Notes under the pieces: model-generated
Told to the model about the DNA's origin: nothing
What the model saw: only the letters and a program-made list of their open reading frames with translations
The model's database searches: none
Position numbers and translations under genes: made by a program
Part shown: piece after piece, positions 25,786 to 34,412 of the stretch
Layout of the letters: every line of letters starts with the position of its first letter
Position numbering within the stretch: position 1 is the first letter of the stretch
Assembly (NCBI RefSeq): GCF_030122845.1
Contig: NZ_CP126084.1
Location: forward strand, 4,922,501 to 4,986,500
Length of the DNA stretch: 64,000 nucleotides
DNA from: Paenibacillus woosongensis
GTDB taxonomy: Bacteria > Bacillota > Bacilli > Paenibacillales > Paenibacillaceae
Direction: 5' to 3'

Positions 25786-25913
25786 AAAAAAAGAAGACCC
25801 TAAGTCGACACACGTATCCCTGACCGGCTCCCGATGTCTCGAGAGCGCCGCTTGCCTGCTGACAAGTTGTCTTGTGGGAACGTGTTCTTACTCCATCGTC
25901 TAAGGGTCCTCCT
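25786..25913 (-). promoter_or_regulatory. Attenuator leader of the ABC-F gene
   Basis: On the minus strand the 5' arm ACCCTTAGACGA pairs with TCGACTTAGGGT (10 of 12), and AACACGTTCCC pairs with GGGATACGTGT with one bulge. A run of seven T follows (25786-25792), so the full structure is a terminator. The ribosome binding site AGGAGG (25908-25913) and a two-codon reading frame (ATG GAG TAA) lie in the 5' arm. A small hairpin ACAAG-ACAA-CTTGT lies inside. A ribosome held on the short frame would block the stem and allow read-through. The 167 bases between this leader and the gene show no other clear signal. Confidence 0.75.
25888..25896 (-). CDS. Two-codon leader reading frame (Met-Glu-stop)
   Basis: ATG GAG TAA follows AGGAGG after 11 bases, in the 5' arm of the attenuator. 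It is too short to encode a functional peptide. Its likely role is to place a ribosome on the leader RNA so that inhibited initiation or termination prevents formation of the terminator. The spacing is slightly long, and no conservation data are available here. Confidence 0.5.
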   Translation of the reverse strand: ME

Positions 25914-25950
25914 GAATAGTTAAAATAATGGGTTGCTTCTTACTCTTTTA

Positions 25951-25979
25951 TTATTACCATGATTTCCAGCCGAGAGCAA
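25951..25979 (-). promoter_or_regulatory. Promoter of the ABC-F leader transcript
   Basis: On the minus strand TTGCTC (25974-25979) and TAATAA (25951-25956) are spaced by 17 bases. Transcription would start near 25944, about 30 bases before the AGGAGG of the leader frame. Confidence 0.6.
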
Positions 25980-26021
25980 GCCGCCTTTCCGGATTTACCG
26001 GATTAAACGAATTTAGCGGGC

Positions 26022-27914
26022 TTACCCGACTTCGAGATCAAAGCCGCCTTTGGAGAATTGGCTGTTGTACAGATCAGCGTAGAATCCGCCTTGTGCCAGC
26101 AGTTCTTCATGGGTACCCTGCTCGATGACCGAACCGTGATTCATGACTAGAATCAAGTCCGCATCCTTGATCGTCGACAAGCGGTGCGCAATGACAAAGC
26201 TCGTGCGCCCTTTCATCAGCTCATTCATCGCCTTCTGGATATAAATTTCCGTCCGCGTATCCACGCTGCTCGTCGCTTCATCCAGGATAAGAATCGCCGG
26301 ATCGGCGAGAACAGCCCGAGCGATGGTCAGAAGCTGCTTCTGGCCTTGTGAGATGTTGGAGGCTTCTTCGTTCAGGATCGTATCATACCCGTCCGGCAGC
26401 GTGCGGATGAAATGATCGGCATGCGCCGTCTTCGCGGCCTGGATGATCTCCTCCTCCGTCGCTCCTTCACGCCCATAGGCAATATTATCGCGAATCGTAC
26501 CGTTGAACAGCCAGGTATCCTGAAGCACCATACCGAATAGACTGCGCAGGTTCCCCCGGCTCATCTCCGTAATATCGACCCCGTCGATTGTAATCGAGCC
26601 GCCGTTCAATTCATAGAAACGCATCAGCAGATTGATCAGCGTCGTCTTCCCGGCGCCCGTTGGGCCGACGATGGCGATCGTCTGTCCTTTCGAGGCATGA
26701 ATATTCATATCGTCGATCAGTATCGCCTGATCCTGGTAGCCAAAACGGACATGATTGAAGGAGACCTCTCCCTTCGGCTCTTCAATTTGAACAGGGTGAG
26801 CCGGATCTGGAACTTCCTCGGTTTCGTCCAGCACTTCGAATACACGCTCCGAGGAAGCGACGGTGGATTGAATGATATTGGCAATGTTAGCCGTTTGCGA
26901 AATCGGCATGGACAGCTGTCTCGTATACTGGATGAATGCCTGAATGTCACCGATCTTGATTTTTCCCTTCAGGACCAGAACGCCGCCTACCACGGCAACA
27001 AGCACATAACCGATATTGCCGATGAAGCTCATGATTGGCATGATCACGCCAGAAATGAATTGCGCCTTCCAGCCCGCCTCATACAGGCGTTCGTTGATCT
27101 CATCAAATTGCTGCAGCGACTTCTGTTCGCGGCCGAACACTTTGACCACCTTATGGCCCGTGTACATTTCCTCCACATGACCGTTCAGCATGCCAAGCTC
27201 CTTCTGCTGGCGGACAAACTGGCGCTGGGAACGCTTGGCGATCGAAGTGATCGCCATGATGCTTAGCGGGATCGTCAATACCGCGATCAACGTCATTAAC
27301 GGACTGATCGAGAGCATCATCACGATAACCCCGATAATGGTCAGAACCGATGAAATCAGCTGGGTCATGCTCTGCTGCAGGGTGGAGCTGATATTGTCCA
27401 TATCATTCGTCACCCGGCTGAGAATTTCCCCATGCGTTCTGGCGTCATAATATTTGAGCGGCAGACGCGACAGCTTGTCGTTCACTTGCTTCCGCAAATT
27501 GTAGACCGTCTTCTGCGAGACATCCGCCATTAAATACTGCTGGAAGTAGCTGAATAGAGCACTCAATAAGTACAGTCCAAGCAAAGTAAGAATAATTCTT
27601 CCGATGGCATCGAAGTCGATAGCCGCCCCCGGAATTCCCTTCATTTTCCCCATGATTCCTTCGAATAGTATGGTCGTCGCATCCCCCATAACCCTCGGGC
27701 TAAGAATGGCGAATACCGTACTGAGGACAGCCATGAGGACCACGGAACCAATCTGCAGCCGGAACGGACGCATATAAGTTATAAGGCGTCTGAGCGTACC
27801 TTTGAAATCCTTTGCCTTTTCGGCCGGTACGCCCATTCCGGGCGGGCCGCCATGCCCCCGGCCTCCGCCGAAGCCGCCTGGTCTTTTTGCGCTTTGTTGG
27901 TGACTCTGACTCAT
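26022..27914 (-). CDS. Heterodimeric ABC exporter subunit with intact catalytic site
   Basis: A 630-residue half-transporter with a Gly-rich N-terminus (PGGFGGGRGHGGPPGMG), six membrane helices (about 50-340) and a C-terminal ATPase. Walker A is GPTGAGKTT, the signature is ISQGQKQ (a weakened LSGGQ), Walker B is ILILDEATSSVD with the catalytic Glu, and the H-loop is IAHRLSTI. Its partner, encoded upstream, is degenerate at these points. The pair therefore has one consensus and one degenerate ATP site, as in LmrCD, BmrCD and TM287/288. The ATG overlaps the partner stop by ATGA. Substrates are probably amphipathic drugs or lipids. Confidence 0.93.
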   Translation of the reverse strand: MSQSHQQSAKRPGGFGGGRGHGGPPGMGVPAEKAKDFKGTLRRLITYMRPFRLQIGSVVLMAVLSTVFAILSPRVMGDATTILFEGIMGKMKGIPGAAIDFDAIGRIILTLLGLYLLSALFSYFQQYLMADVSQKTVYNLRKQVNDKLSRLPLKYYDARTHGEILSRVTNDMDNISSTLQQSMTQLISSVLTIIGVIVMMLSISPLMTLIAVLTIPLSIMAITSIAKRSQRQFVRQQKELGMLNGHVEEMYTGHKVVKVFGREQKSLQQFDEINERLYEAGWKAQFISGVIMPIMSFIGNIGYVLVAVVGGVLVLKGKIKIGDIQAFIQYTRQLSMPISQTANIANIIQSTVASSERVFEVLDETEEVPDPAHPVQIEEPKGEVSFNHVRFGYQDQAILIDDMNIHASKGQTIAIVGPTGAGKTTLINLLMRFYELNGGSITIDGVDITEMSRGNLRSLFGMVLQDTWLFNGTIRDNIAYGREGATEEEIIQAAKTAHADHFIRTLPDGYDTILNEEASNISQGQKQLLTIARAVLADPAILILDEATSSVDTRTEIYIQKAMNELMKGRTSFVIAHRLSTIKDADLILVMNHGSVIEQGTHEELLAQGGFYADLYNSQFSKGGFDLEVG

Positions 27915-29638
27915 GCGATCTCCTCCTCTGACAGCTGGGACAAGACGATTTCCCGATACACCTCGCAGGTCTCCATCAATTCCTGATGCTTGCCGATCCC
28001 CGCGATTCGGCTCTCGTCCATCACGATGATCTGATCGGCATCCAGTACGGTACTTACCCGCTGAGCGACGATAATGACGGTGGATTCCCCGGTCTCCTGC
28101 TTGAGCGCTGCGCGCAGCTTGGAATCCGTCTTGAAGTCAAGCGCCGAGAAGCTGTCGTCGAAAATATATATCTCCGCCTGGCGTACCAATGCCCGGGCAA
28201 TGGAGAGACGCTGCTTCTGACCGCCGGAGACGTTGGAGCCGCCCTGCGCAATTGGGGAGTCATACCCATGCTCCATCTTAGAGATGAAGTCGGCCGCTTG
28301 GGCAATTTCCGCCGCATGCCGCACCTCCTCATCGCTGGCATCCTCTTTCCCGTATCGGATATTGTCGCTGATCGTGCCTGTGAACAGTACGGCTTTCTGC
28401 GGAACGAAGCCGATCTTCGAGCGCAGCTCATGCTGGGACATGTCCCTGACATCGGTGCCGTTCACCAGTACCCGGCCTTCCTCCACGTCATAAAACCTCG
28501 GAATGAGATTAATCAGCGTGGATTTGCCGGAGCCTGTACCGCCGATGATCGCCGTTACCTCGCCGGGACGGGCCGCAAAGCTGATATCCTGGATTGCCGG
28601 CTTCTCGGCGCCAGGGTAGCTAAACGACACGTTCTGGAACTCGACATGGCCTTTTTGCCCATTCGCGGGCGCCGGCGCATCCGTATCCTTGATGACCGGG
28701 GCCATATCCAGCACCTCATTGATCCGGACAGCCGAAGCCGACGCGCGCGGAATCATCACGAACATCATCGACACCATTACAAGCGAGAACATAATTTGCA
28801 TCGCATACTGCAGGAACGCCATCAGATCCCCAACCTGCATCATTTCCGCGTTGATGCGCAGCCCGCCGAACCAAATAATTGCTACCGACGACAGGTTCAT
28901 CACCAGCATCATGACCGGCATCATGAAAGCCATAATTTTGTTTACTTTAATCGAGGTATCCGTCAAGTCATAGTTCGCTTGGTCAAAGCGCATTTTCTCA
29001 TGCTGAACCCGGTTAAAGGAACGGATGACGCGAATTCCCGTCAGATTCTCCCGCATAACCAGATTCAACTTGTCGATCTTCTTCTGGATCGCCTTGAACA
29101 GCGGAATGCCCTTCCGGGCAATTAGAAAAATAGCCAGCGCCAGCACAGGCAGAACTACCACGAAAATGAGCGACAGCGTAGCGTCCTTCGAGACGGCCAT
29201 AATGATTCCGCCTATACAGAGCATCGGCGCCATGACCATCATCCGCAAAATCATGATCAGTACCTGCTGGACTTGCGTAATGTCGTTCGTCGTACGCGTA
29301 ATCAGCGAAGCCGTGCCGAGCTTGTCGAATTCCTCCAGAGAGAAATTCTCGACATGGTTAAAAACCTTCGCCCGCAGCAGCTTACCGAATCCTGTCGCCG
29401 CCCGGGAGGCGAAATAGCTGGCTGCGATGGAGCAGAGCATTCCTCCAAGCGCTACCAGCAGCATAAAGGAGCCAACCTTCCATATATATGGTGTATCGCC
29501 GTTGACTACGCCAATATCCACGATATCCGCCATCAGCGTCGGCAGGTAAAGCTCGGATAGCGATTGAAAAAACACCAGCACGAGCACGGCCAGAATCGGC
29601 AGCCGGAACGGCTTCAAAAACCGAAAAAGCTTAGTCAT
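27911..29638 (-). CDS. Heterodimeric ABC exporter subunit with degenerate catalytic site
   Basis: A 575-residue half-transporter. Six membrane helices fill residues 12-310 and the ATPase follows with Walker A GGTGSGKST and signature VSGGQKQRLSIARA. Walker B reads IYIFDDSFSALD, with Asp where the catalytic Glu should be, and the switch His is replaced by Gln (IVAQRVSTV). These changes define the non-hydrolytic site contributed by this subunit. It overlaps marR and the second exporter gene by four bases each, so the three genes form one coupled operon under MarR control. Confidence 0.93.
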   Translation of the reverse strand: MTKLFRFLKPFRLPILAVLVLVFFQSLSELYLPTLMADIVDIGVVNGDTPYIWKVGSFMLLVALGGMLCSIAASYFASRAATGFGKLLRAKVFNHVENFSLEEFDKLGTASLITRTTNDITQVQQVLIMILRMMVMAPMLCIGGIIMAVSKDATLSLIFVVVLPVLALAIFLIARKGIPLFKAIQKKIDKLNLVMRENLTGIRVIRSFNRVQHEKMRFDQANYDLTDTSIKVNKIMAFMMPVMMLVMNLSSVAIIWFGGLRINAEMMQVGDLMAFLQYAMQIMFSLVMVSMMFVMIPRASASAVRINEVLDMAPVIKDTDAPAPANGQKGHVEFQNVSFSYPGAEKPAIQDISFAARPGEVTAIIGGTGSGKSTLINLIPRFYDVEEGRVLVNGTDVRDMSQHELRSKIGFVPQKAVLFTGTISDNIRYGKEDASDEEVRHAAEIAQAADFISKMEHGYDSPIAQGGSNVSGGQKQRLSIARALVRQAEIYIFDDSFSALDFKTDSKLRAALKQETGESTVIIVAQRVSTVLDADQIIVMDESRIAGIGKHQELMETCEVYREIVLSQLSEEEIA

Positions 29639-30126
29639 CGTCCATCATCTCCACTTTCCCTATAAATGTCGCTCTTCTCTTTCATACCAGCCTCCAAATG
29701 CTCATAGACCTGTTCAAGCAGCGAGGCCAGCTGCTCCGTCTTCTCTTTTCCCAGACGCTCGTACAGCTCCTTGAATCTGCGCGCTACATCCTCCTTGGCC
29801 TGCTTTGTCACAGCCTTTCCCTGCTCCGTCAGCTTCACTCTGACAACGCGCCGGTCCTCCTGGTCGTTATACCGGGTGACCAGCCCCCCGCGTTCCAGAT
29901 TCTTGATGAGCTGGGTAATGGTCGGCGAGGTAACCTCCATCATGGAGCTTAGTGAAGAGACGGATGAGCCTCTCTCATCCTGAGTGCACCCATACTGGAT
30001 GCAGAGCAGCATTTTGATTTCGCTATTGTTCCATCCGCCAACCGCCATCTTGTGCCAGTCTGCCCGGCGAAAACGGTGAAGCGCATCAATAAGCCTCTGG
30101 GCTACCGGATCGTCGCCCATAATCAT
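29635..30126 (-). CDS. MarR-family transcriptional regulator
   Basis: A 163-residue winged-helix repressor. The recognition region SSMMEVTSPTITQLIKNLERGGLVTRYNDQEDRRVVRVKLTEQGKAV is standard for MarR. A C-terminal helix completes the dimer interface. GGGGGTG precedes the ATG. It heads the operon with the heterodimeric exporter and probably represses it until a ligand binds. Inverted arms ATAATTAG (30162-30169) and CTAATTAT (30191-30198) in the upstream region are possible operator halves. Cysteines are few, so an oxidation sensor role is not indicated. Confidence 0.92.
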   Translation of the reverse strand: MIMGDDPVAQRLIDALHRFRRADWHKMAVGGWNNSEIKMLLCIQYGCTQDERGSSVSSLSSMMEVTSPTITQLIKNLERGGLVTRYNDQEDRRVVRVKLTEQGKAVTKQAKEDVARRFKELYERLGKEKTEQLASLLEQVYEHLEAGMKEKSDIYRESGDDGR

Positions 30127-30239
30127 GCAATCACCCCCTGTGCATTTATTTATACTATTTAATAATTAGCATTCCTATTTATTAGTACACCTAATTATAT
30201 TTCCGTCATTTTTCAAAGTCAAATATCTATGGAGCAGCA

Positions 30240-30401
30240 ATGTTATCCAATATGCAGACAGTAAATTTGCAGGCGAAAAATGCCACAACTGAAACCGGTG
30301 ATCCAGACATGACCTATACCACGCGACCTAATACCACGAACCGCGGACCGAAACCGCGACCTATACGGGAACCGAAGCCGAGATCTAGATCAGGAACGTG
30401 A
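30240..30401 (+). CDS. Possible 53-residue basic protein
   Basis: A short reading frame divergent from marR. GGAG lies five bases before the ATG. The first half (MLSNMQTVNLQAKNATTETGD) has mixed composition and the second half is Thr-, Pro- and Arg-rich, ending PKPRSRSGT with the doublets GPKPRP and EPKPRS. The nucleotide sequence of the second half contains degenerate short repeats around GACCTATA, so it could be decayed repeat DNA that happens to be open. There is no recognised family and no clear terminator. Confidence 0.3.
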   Translation: MLSNMQTVNLQAKNATTETGDPDMTYTTRPNTTNRGPKPRPIREPKPRSRSGT

Positions 30402-30468
30402 CGGCGACCGACACTTTATAACGGATCTCACAAGCGCTATTTGTTTGAAAGTAGCCCCTGTCAAAATG

Positions 30469-30612
30469 TAACTAATCTAGGGAGCGTTATTTTACTTTTT
30501 TCTGCACCAAGCAGAGGATAATTGGCAAATAGAGTGGCTAGCAACCGTTAGAATTAAAATCATCGCAAATATGTACAAATAACGTGGATGAGATCCGTTA
30601 GATCGGACTAAC
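30469..30612. repeat. Intergenic 21-base TAAC-N13-GTTA repeats
   Basis: Three 21-base units begin at 30469, 30530 and 30580. Each has TAAC (TAGA in the second) and GTTA separated by exactly 13 bases; units 2 and 3 share GTGG and CCGTTAGA. A further palindrome GTTAG-ATCGGA-CTAAC spans 30597-30612. The rest of 30402-30818 shows no supportable gene. Confidence 0.55.
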
Positions 30613-30818
30613 AGCCAAATGCCGCCTCCTTCGAGTTGTCTTGTTTGGTGGGTTCATCCGCACGGACGAGAACCTGGCCTTTTACTACAGAATTTGCTTG
30701 AAAAAGTTGCAGCGACAAGGGCCCCAATGCTCGCTTCCCTCGCGATCATATAAGAAAAAACTTCTGTCGACATAATGTCCAGGATGGTTCCACTAAAAAC
30801 TTATATTCTATAACCCAA

Positions 30819-30845
30819 TAAGACCCCGCCGCAGGCGAGGTCTTA
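30819..30845 (-). terminator. Hairpin downstream of pdaA
   Basis: TAAGACC/GGTCTTA and CGCC/GGCG form a stem with one mismatch and a GCA loop, just after the pdaA stop on the minus strand. The T tract is weak. Confidence 0.65.
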
Positions 30846-30863
30846 AACATGTATGCTTTTGCT

Positions 30864-31661
30864 CTAAAATGGCAGCTTAATTCCCTCCAGCTCAGGGAGT
30901 GCTCTGAATTCATAGCCTTGCCGCCTAGCCTCGTCGATGATGGAACCCAGTGCCTCCATGTTATCCTTCGATACCGAGTGCAGCAAAATTACGGCTCCCG
31001 GATGCAGCTGCCCAACTACCTTCTTGAACGCATAGCCGCTTCCCTTCTGATCCTTCGTATCCCAGTCCTTGTAGGCTGCGGACCAGAAGACATTGGTGTA
31101 GCCAAGCTCTTTCGTCACTCGCAGCGTCCGTTCGTTAAAGATGCCTCGCGGGGGGCGAAGGTATCCCATATCGCTCTGTCCAGTCAAAGCGACGATCTCT
31201 TTATTTACCCGTTCCAGCTCTTCCTTGATCTGTGCGTCGGAGATGGTCGTCATGTCCGGATGGCTCCACGAGTGGTTCCCGACGATATGCCCTTCGGCGG
31301 TCATCCGTTTGACGAGCGCAGGCTGATCTTTTACAAAATGCCCGGTGACAAAAAATATCGCCGGCACCTTTTTCGCTTTAAGCGTATCAAGAATCGGTGC
31401 CGTATAACCGTTCTCATAACCATTGTCGAACGTCAGGAATAAATCCTTGCGTGAGGTATCGCCCAGAAAGATTGCGCCATGCTTATCGACGATCGGTTTA
31501 AATCCCTCCTCGTCGATAGAGGGAAGCTGCCCGCCCACGCTCCGCTTAAAGCCGAAATGATAAGGCCCGTCTGCTGCGGCCGAGGCCGAAGCTGCCGTCC
31601 CGATCGGCAGGATGCCCAGGAGACAGCATACCGCCATCGCCGTCAACAACGCCATTCTCAT
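30864..31661 (-). CDS. pdaA: PdaA-type polysaccharide deacetylase (spore cortex muramic delta-lactam)
   Basis: A secreted NodB-family deacetylase of 265 residues. The signal peptide is MRMALLTAMAVCCLLGI and ends near SASAAA. The family-specific start YHFGFKRSVGGQLPSIDEEGF and DKHGAIFLGDTSRKDLFLTFDNGYENGYT match PdaA closely. The NodB metal site is seen as TFDNGYE and NHSWSHPDM, with RPPRG further on. PdaA removes the acetyl group from muramic acid before delta-lactam formation in spore cortex peptidoglycan, needed for germination hydrolysis. AAGGAGAG supports the ATG at 31661 rather than one eight codons earlier. It fits the sporulating host implied by the ger genes. Confidence 0.93.
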   Translation of the reverse strand: MRMALLTAMAVCCLLGILPIGTAASASAAADGPYHFGFKRSVGGQLPSIDEEGFKPIVDKHGAIFLGDTSRKDLFLTFDNGYENGYTAPILDTLKAKKVPAIFFVTGHFVKDQPALVKRMTAEGHIVGNHSWSHPDMTTISDAQIKEELERVNKEIVALTGQSDMGYLRPPRGIFNERTLRVTKELGYTNVFWSAAYKDWDTKDQKGSGYAFKKVVGQLHPGAVILLHSVSKDNMEALGSIIDEARRQGYEFRALPELEGIKLPF

Positions 31662-31815
31662 CCTTGGTTCTCTCCTTTTTATCATGATAGGTCATTGTAT
31701 TTTCAGCTGTATAGGCAAAAAATATGCATCCGCTCGCAACAAATAAGGCTATCCTGCGCAGTCTCTTGTATAGACTGGCTGAATAGCCCATTCCATATGT
31801 CCTTATATTAAATCC

Positions 31816-32865
31816 TTAGCCGCGGTGATCCAGGGGAAGCACCCGTCCCTGGGAGTGGCTCTCCATAGCCAGCTCGATAATCCGAATCACATCACGGGCA
31901 TCTTCGGCCGCGACAGGAGAAGGCTGTCCTGCGCTAATGGCATCTGCCAGCTTCCGGTAGAATGTTTCATAGCTCCCCGTCAGCGTCTCCACCGTTCCGC
32001 TGACAGCGAGGCCGCCGATATCCGTGGTCAGCTTGCCATAATTCGCTTCGTTATCCCGGCCCCAATTCTCGTCGCCAGGGCCTGACCCTTTCCGGAGCTG
32101 AGCTTCCTGCGGGTCGAATCCGTGCTTGATGAAGCTGCCTCGATCCCCGTGCAGAATGAAGCGCGGGCCTTGCTCCCGTACCAATGATCCGGAATGAAGG
32201 ACGACCCGCAGGTTCGAATAGCCGAGCACAAGGTGAAAATAATCATTAGCCTTGCTGCCTTTGCGTTCCTTGCGCAAGTCCGCCCATACGGTGTTCGGTT
32301 TTCCAAATAACGTCAAAGCCTGATCAATCAGATGCGAACCGAGATCATAGAGAATACCCGAGCCCGGTAAATCCTGTTCGCGCCAGCGTCCGGTCACTTC
32401 CGGCCGAAAGCGGTCGAAGTGAGCTTCGTAGTACGAAACGCTGCCCAGTACGCCTGAATCCAGCAGGCGGCTAATAGTCAAGAAATCATTATCCCAACGC
32501 CGATTATGATAAACCGTAAGCAGCAGCTTCTTCTCCTTAGCAAGCGCGATCAAACGATCCGCTTCCGCCGAGCTATTCGTAAATGGCTTCTCCACGACGA
32601 CATGCTTGCCTGCCTCCAGCGCATGGGCCGCATATTCATAATGGGTTAAATTCGGACTGGATACGACCACAAGCTGAATATCCGGATCGCTCAGCAGTGT
32701 TTCTACATCCTCATATACCTTCGCTTGGGGATAAATTCCCTTCACTTTAGCTGGCTGAGAAGATACGACGGCAGCGAGCGTCATACCTTCCGACCGATCA
32801 ATGAGCGGAGCGTGAAATACGGAGCCCGATAGGCCGAAACCGATAAGTCCTACCTGAATTGCCAT
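31816..32865 (-). CDS. Gfo/Idh/MocA-family oxidoreductase (scyllo-inositol dehydrogenase-like)
   Basis: A 349-residue NAD(P)-dependent oxidoreductase. The Rossmann motif is VGLIGFGLSGSVFHAPLI, followed by VVVSSPNLTHYEYAAHALEAGKHVVVEKPFT with the conserved EKP Lys. The C-terminal domain contains LYDLGSHLIDQAL, whose Asp and His are the usual substrate-site residues. The GFGLSGSVFHAP form and overall length resemble YvaA/IolW, the NADP-dependent scyllo-inositol dehydrogenase, but substrates in this superfamily cannot be deduced with confidence. It appears monocistronic. Confidence 0.9.
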   Translation of the reverse strand: MAIQVGLIGFGLSGSVFHAPLIDRSEGMTLAAVVSSQPAKVKGIYPQAKVYEDVETLLSDPDIQLVVVSSPNLTHYEYAAHALEAGKHVVVEKPFTNSSAEADRLIALAKEKKLLLTVYHNRRWDNDFLTISRLLDSGVLGSVSYYEAHFDRFRPEVTGRWREQDLPGSGILYDLGSHLIDQALTLFGKPNTVWADLRKERKGSKANDYFHLVLGYSNLRVVLHSGSLVREQGPRFILHGDRGSFIKHGFDPQEAQLRKGSGPGDENWGRDNEANYGKLTTDIGGLAVSGTVETLTGSYETFYRKLADAISAGQPSPVAAEDARDVIRIIELAMESHSQGRVLPLDHRG

Positions 32866-33006
32866 TCCTGTTCCCCCTCTGTTTCAAGTCCCAATGATGG
32901 TTTGTGCAAATCGAATAATGCCCCTATTATACCATCGGACAACTCTAGCAGCCCATGGAATGCAAAATATCTTTGAAATGCAGCGCCTTTCCTAGCAGCA
33001 CTATTA

Positions 33007-33897
33007 TTAAAACACCTTTGACAGCTCCGATTTGGCAAATGCGATCCACTCCCGGGTAGCAAACGACATATAACGGTCATCGCGCCATATGATACCGAGC
33101 TTCCACGGAATGACGGGCTTCACGAGAGGAATGATCTTAACCCGCTTATTATCGATCTCCCGGCAGATCGTCTCTGGAAGAAGTGTAATGCCCAGACCTA
33201 CGGCCACCATTTCACTGATTAAGTCCCATTGCGAGCTCTCGTAGATAACATGCGGCTGAAATCCAAATCTGGCGCACTCGCCGATAATCCGGTCATGCAG
33301 CGTAAAATCTTCCCGAAACAAAACGAAGTCGTCCTGGGCCAGCTCCGCCAGCTCAACTTCCGTTCGCTCCGCAAGCGGGTGGGTAGGATGCACGACCAAA
33401 TTCAGCTTCTCCTCCACGAACGGGAAGCTGCATAATCCCTCATGCGTCGTCGGCAGGACGACAACGCCGACTTCCAGCGTGCCGGAAGCTACTTCAAGCT
33501 CTACCTTTTTCGCCCCGTCTTCATAGAGCTGGATCGTAATATCTGGATACCTCTTATGAAATTGCCCGATCACCTTGGGAAAGAAGCTGGCGCCTACCAT
33601 AGGGGGGAGCCCAATTCGGATATGCCCCTTCTTCAAATTACGAAGATCATCCAGCTCCGAGGTCAGGTTGTGGAACGAAGCGACGATCTGCTGAGCCTGT
33701 CCGGCAATCATCTGTCCGGCATCCGTCAACTCCACTCTCTTGCCCAGACGGTCGAACAGCACGACGCCAAGCTCGTCCTCCATCGCCTTGATCGCTTTGC
33801 TGATCGCCGGCTGCGTGATATACAATGCACTCGCGGCTTTGGTGAAGCTGCCATGCCGGGCGACCTCGATTAAATATTGAAGCTGCCGAATATCCAT
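33007..33897 (-). CDS. cidR: LysR-family regulator of cidAB (CidR-like)
   Basis: A 296-residue LysR protein. The N-terminal helix-turn-helix is FTKAASALYITQPAISKAIKAMEDELGVVLFDR. The effector domain holds two Rossmann-like lobes, with GHIRIGLPPMVGASFFPKVI opening the first. It is divergent from cidAB, 134 bases apart, as CidR is in staphylococci and bacilli, where it activates cidAB in response to acetate and overflow metabolism. A LysR-type dyad TTCAT-N7-ATGAA lies between them. The symbol rests mainly on this gene order. Confidence 0.85.
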   Translation of the reverse strand: MDIRQLQYLIEVARHGSFTKAASALYITQPAISKAIKAMEDELGVVLFDRLGKRVELTDAGQMIAGQAQQIVASFHNLTSELDDLRNLKKGHIRIGLPPMVGASFFPKVIGQFHKRYPDITIQLYEDGAKKVELEVASGTLEVGVVVLPTTHEGLCSFPFVEEKLNLVVHPTHPLAERTEVELAELAQDDFVLFREDFTLHDRIIGECARFGFQPHVIYESSQWDLISEMVAVGLGITLLPETICREIDNKRVKIIPLVKPVIPWKLGIIWRDDRYMSFATREWIAFAKSELSKVF

Positions 33898-33956
33898 AGA
33901 CTCTAATAATCTCCTTTCTTATCGATAACTTTTTGGAATAGTATACATTATTTATA

Positions 33957-33999
33957 TTCATTTTACTCATGAAAGTAATTAATGTAATATTTTCATTAC
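33957..33999. promoter_or_regulatory. LysR-type dyads between cidR and cidA
   Basis: TTCAT-TTTACTC-ATGAA (33957-33973) is a perfect 5-base inverted repeat with 7-base spacer, the layout of LysR sites. A second dyad GTAAT...ATTAC spans 33975-33999. No convincing -10/-35 pair was found. Confidence 0.5.
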
Positions 34000-34031
34000 C
34001 AACCGAAAACAATGAAAGGAACCGGCTTCCC

Positions 34032-34412
34032 ATGAATAAATTACGTCACATCGCCTTGAGCGTGCTGCAAATCACTCTTTTATTCTTCATTTCGATGGCG
34101 ATGAACCAGCTGGCCGGTATGCTTCATTTACCTATCCCTGGGTCCATACTGGGCATTATCGTCATCTTTGCACTGCTCAAACTGAATGTCATCAAGCTGA
34201 CCTGGATCGAACAAGGGGCCAATCTGCTTCTAGCCGAGCTGCTCCTGTTCTTCATCCCTTCCGCGGTCGGCATCATGAAATATATTCCGCTGCTGGAGAG
34301 CGACGGGGTTCGCATTCTAATTGTCGTCATTTCCAGCACGTTTATCGTCATGCTAAGCTCAGGGCTCATTGCCTCAAGAATTACCAAACGAAGGGAGAGC
34401 AACGCGTCATGA
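34032..34412 (+). CDS. cidA: CidA/LrgA-family holin-like protein
   Basis: A 126-residue membrane protein with four helices. Typical CidA/LrgA features are NQLAGMLHLPIPGSILGIIVIFALLKLNVIKLTWIEQGANLLLAELLLFFIPSAVGIM, with the conserved PGSxxG and FFxPxxVG blocks. With CidB it forms a system first seen as holin-like in cell death and also linked to export of small metabolites such as pyruvate. AAAGGA precedes the ATG at 34032; upstream in-frame codons lack a ribosome binding site. It overlaps cidB by ATGA. Confidence 0.92.
   Translation: MNKLRHIALSVLQITLLFFISMAMNQLAGMLHLPIPGSILGIIVIFALLKLNVIKLTWIEQGANLLLAELLLFFIPSAVGIMKYIPLLESDGVRILIVVISSTFIVMLSSGLIASRITKRRESNAS

Noticed and set aside
25619-25944. 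T-box riboswitch in the ABC-F leader
   Set aside because: No T-box core sequence or specifier loop was found; the leader fits a ribosome-dependent attenuator instead.
30301-30410. Degenerate GACCTATA repeats considered as a CRISPR-like array
   Set aside because: Units are short, irregular and lack constant repeats with unique spacers; no cas genes are present.
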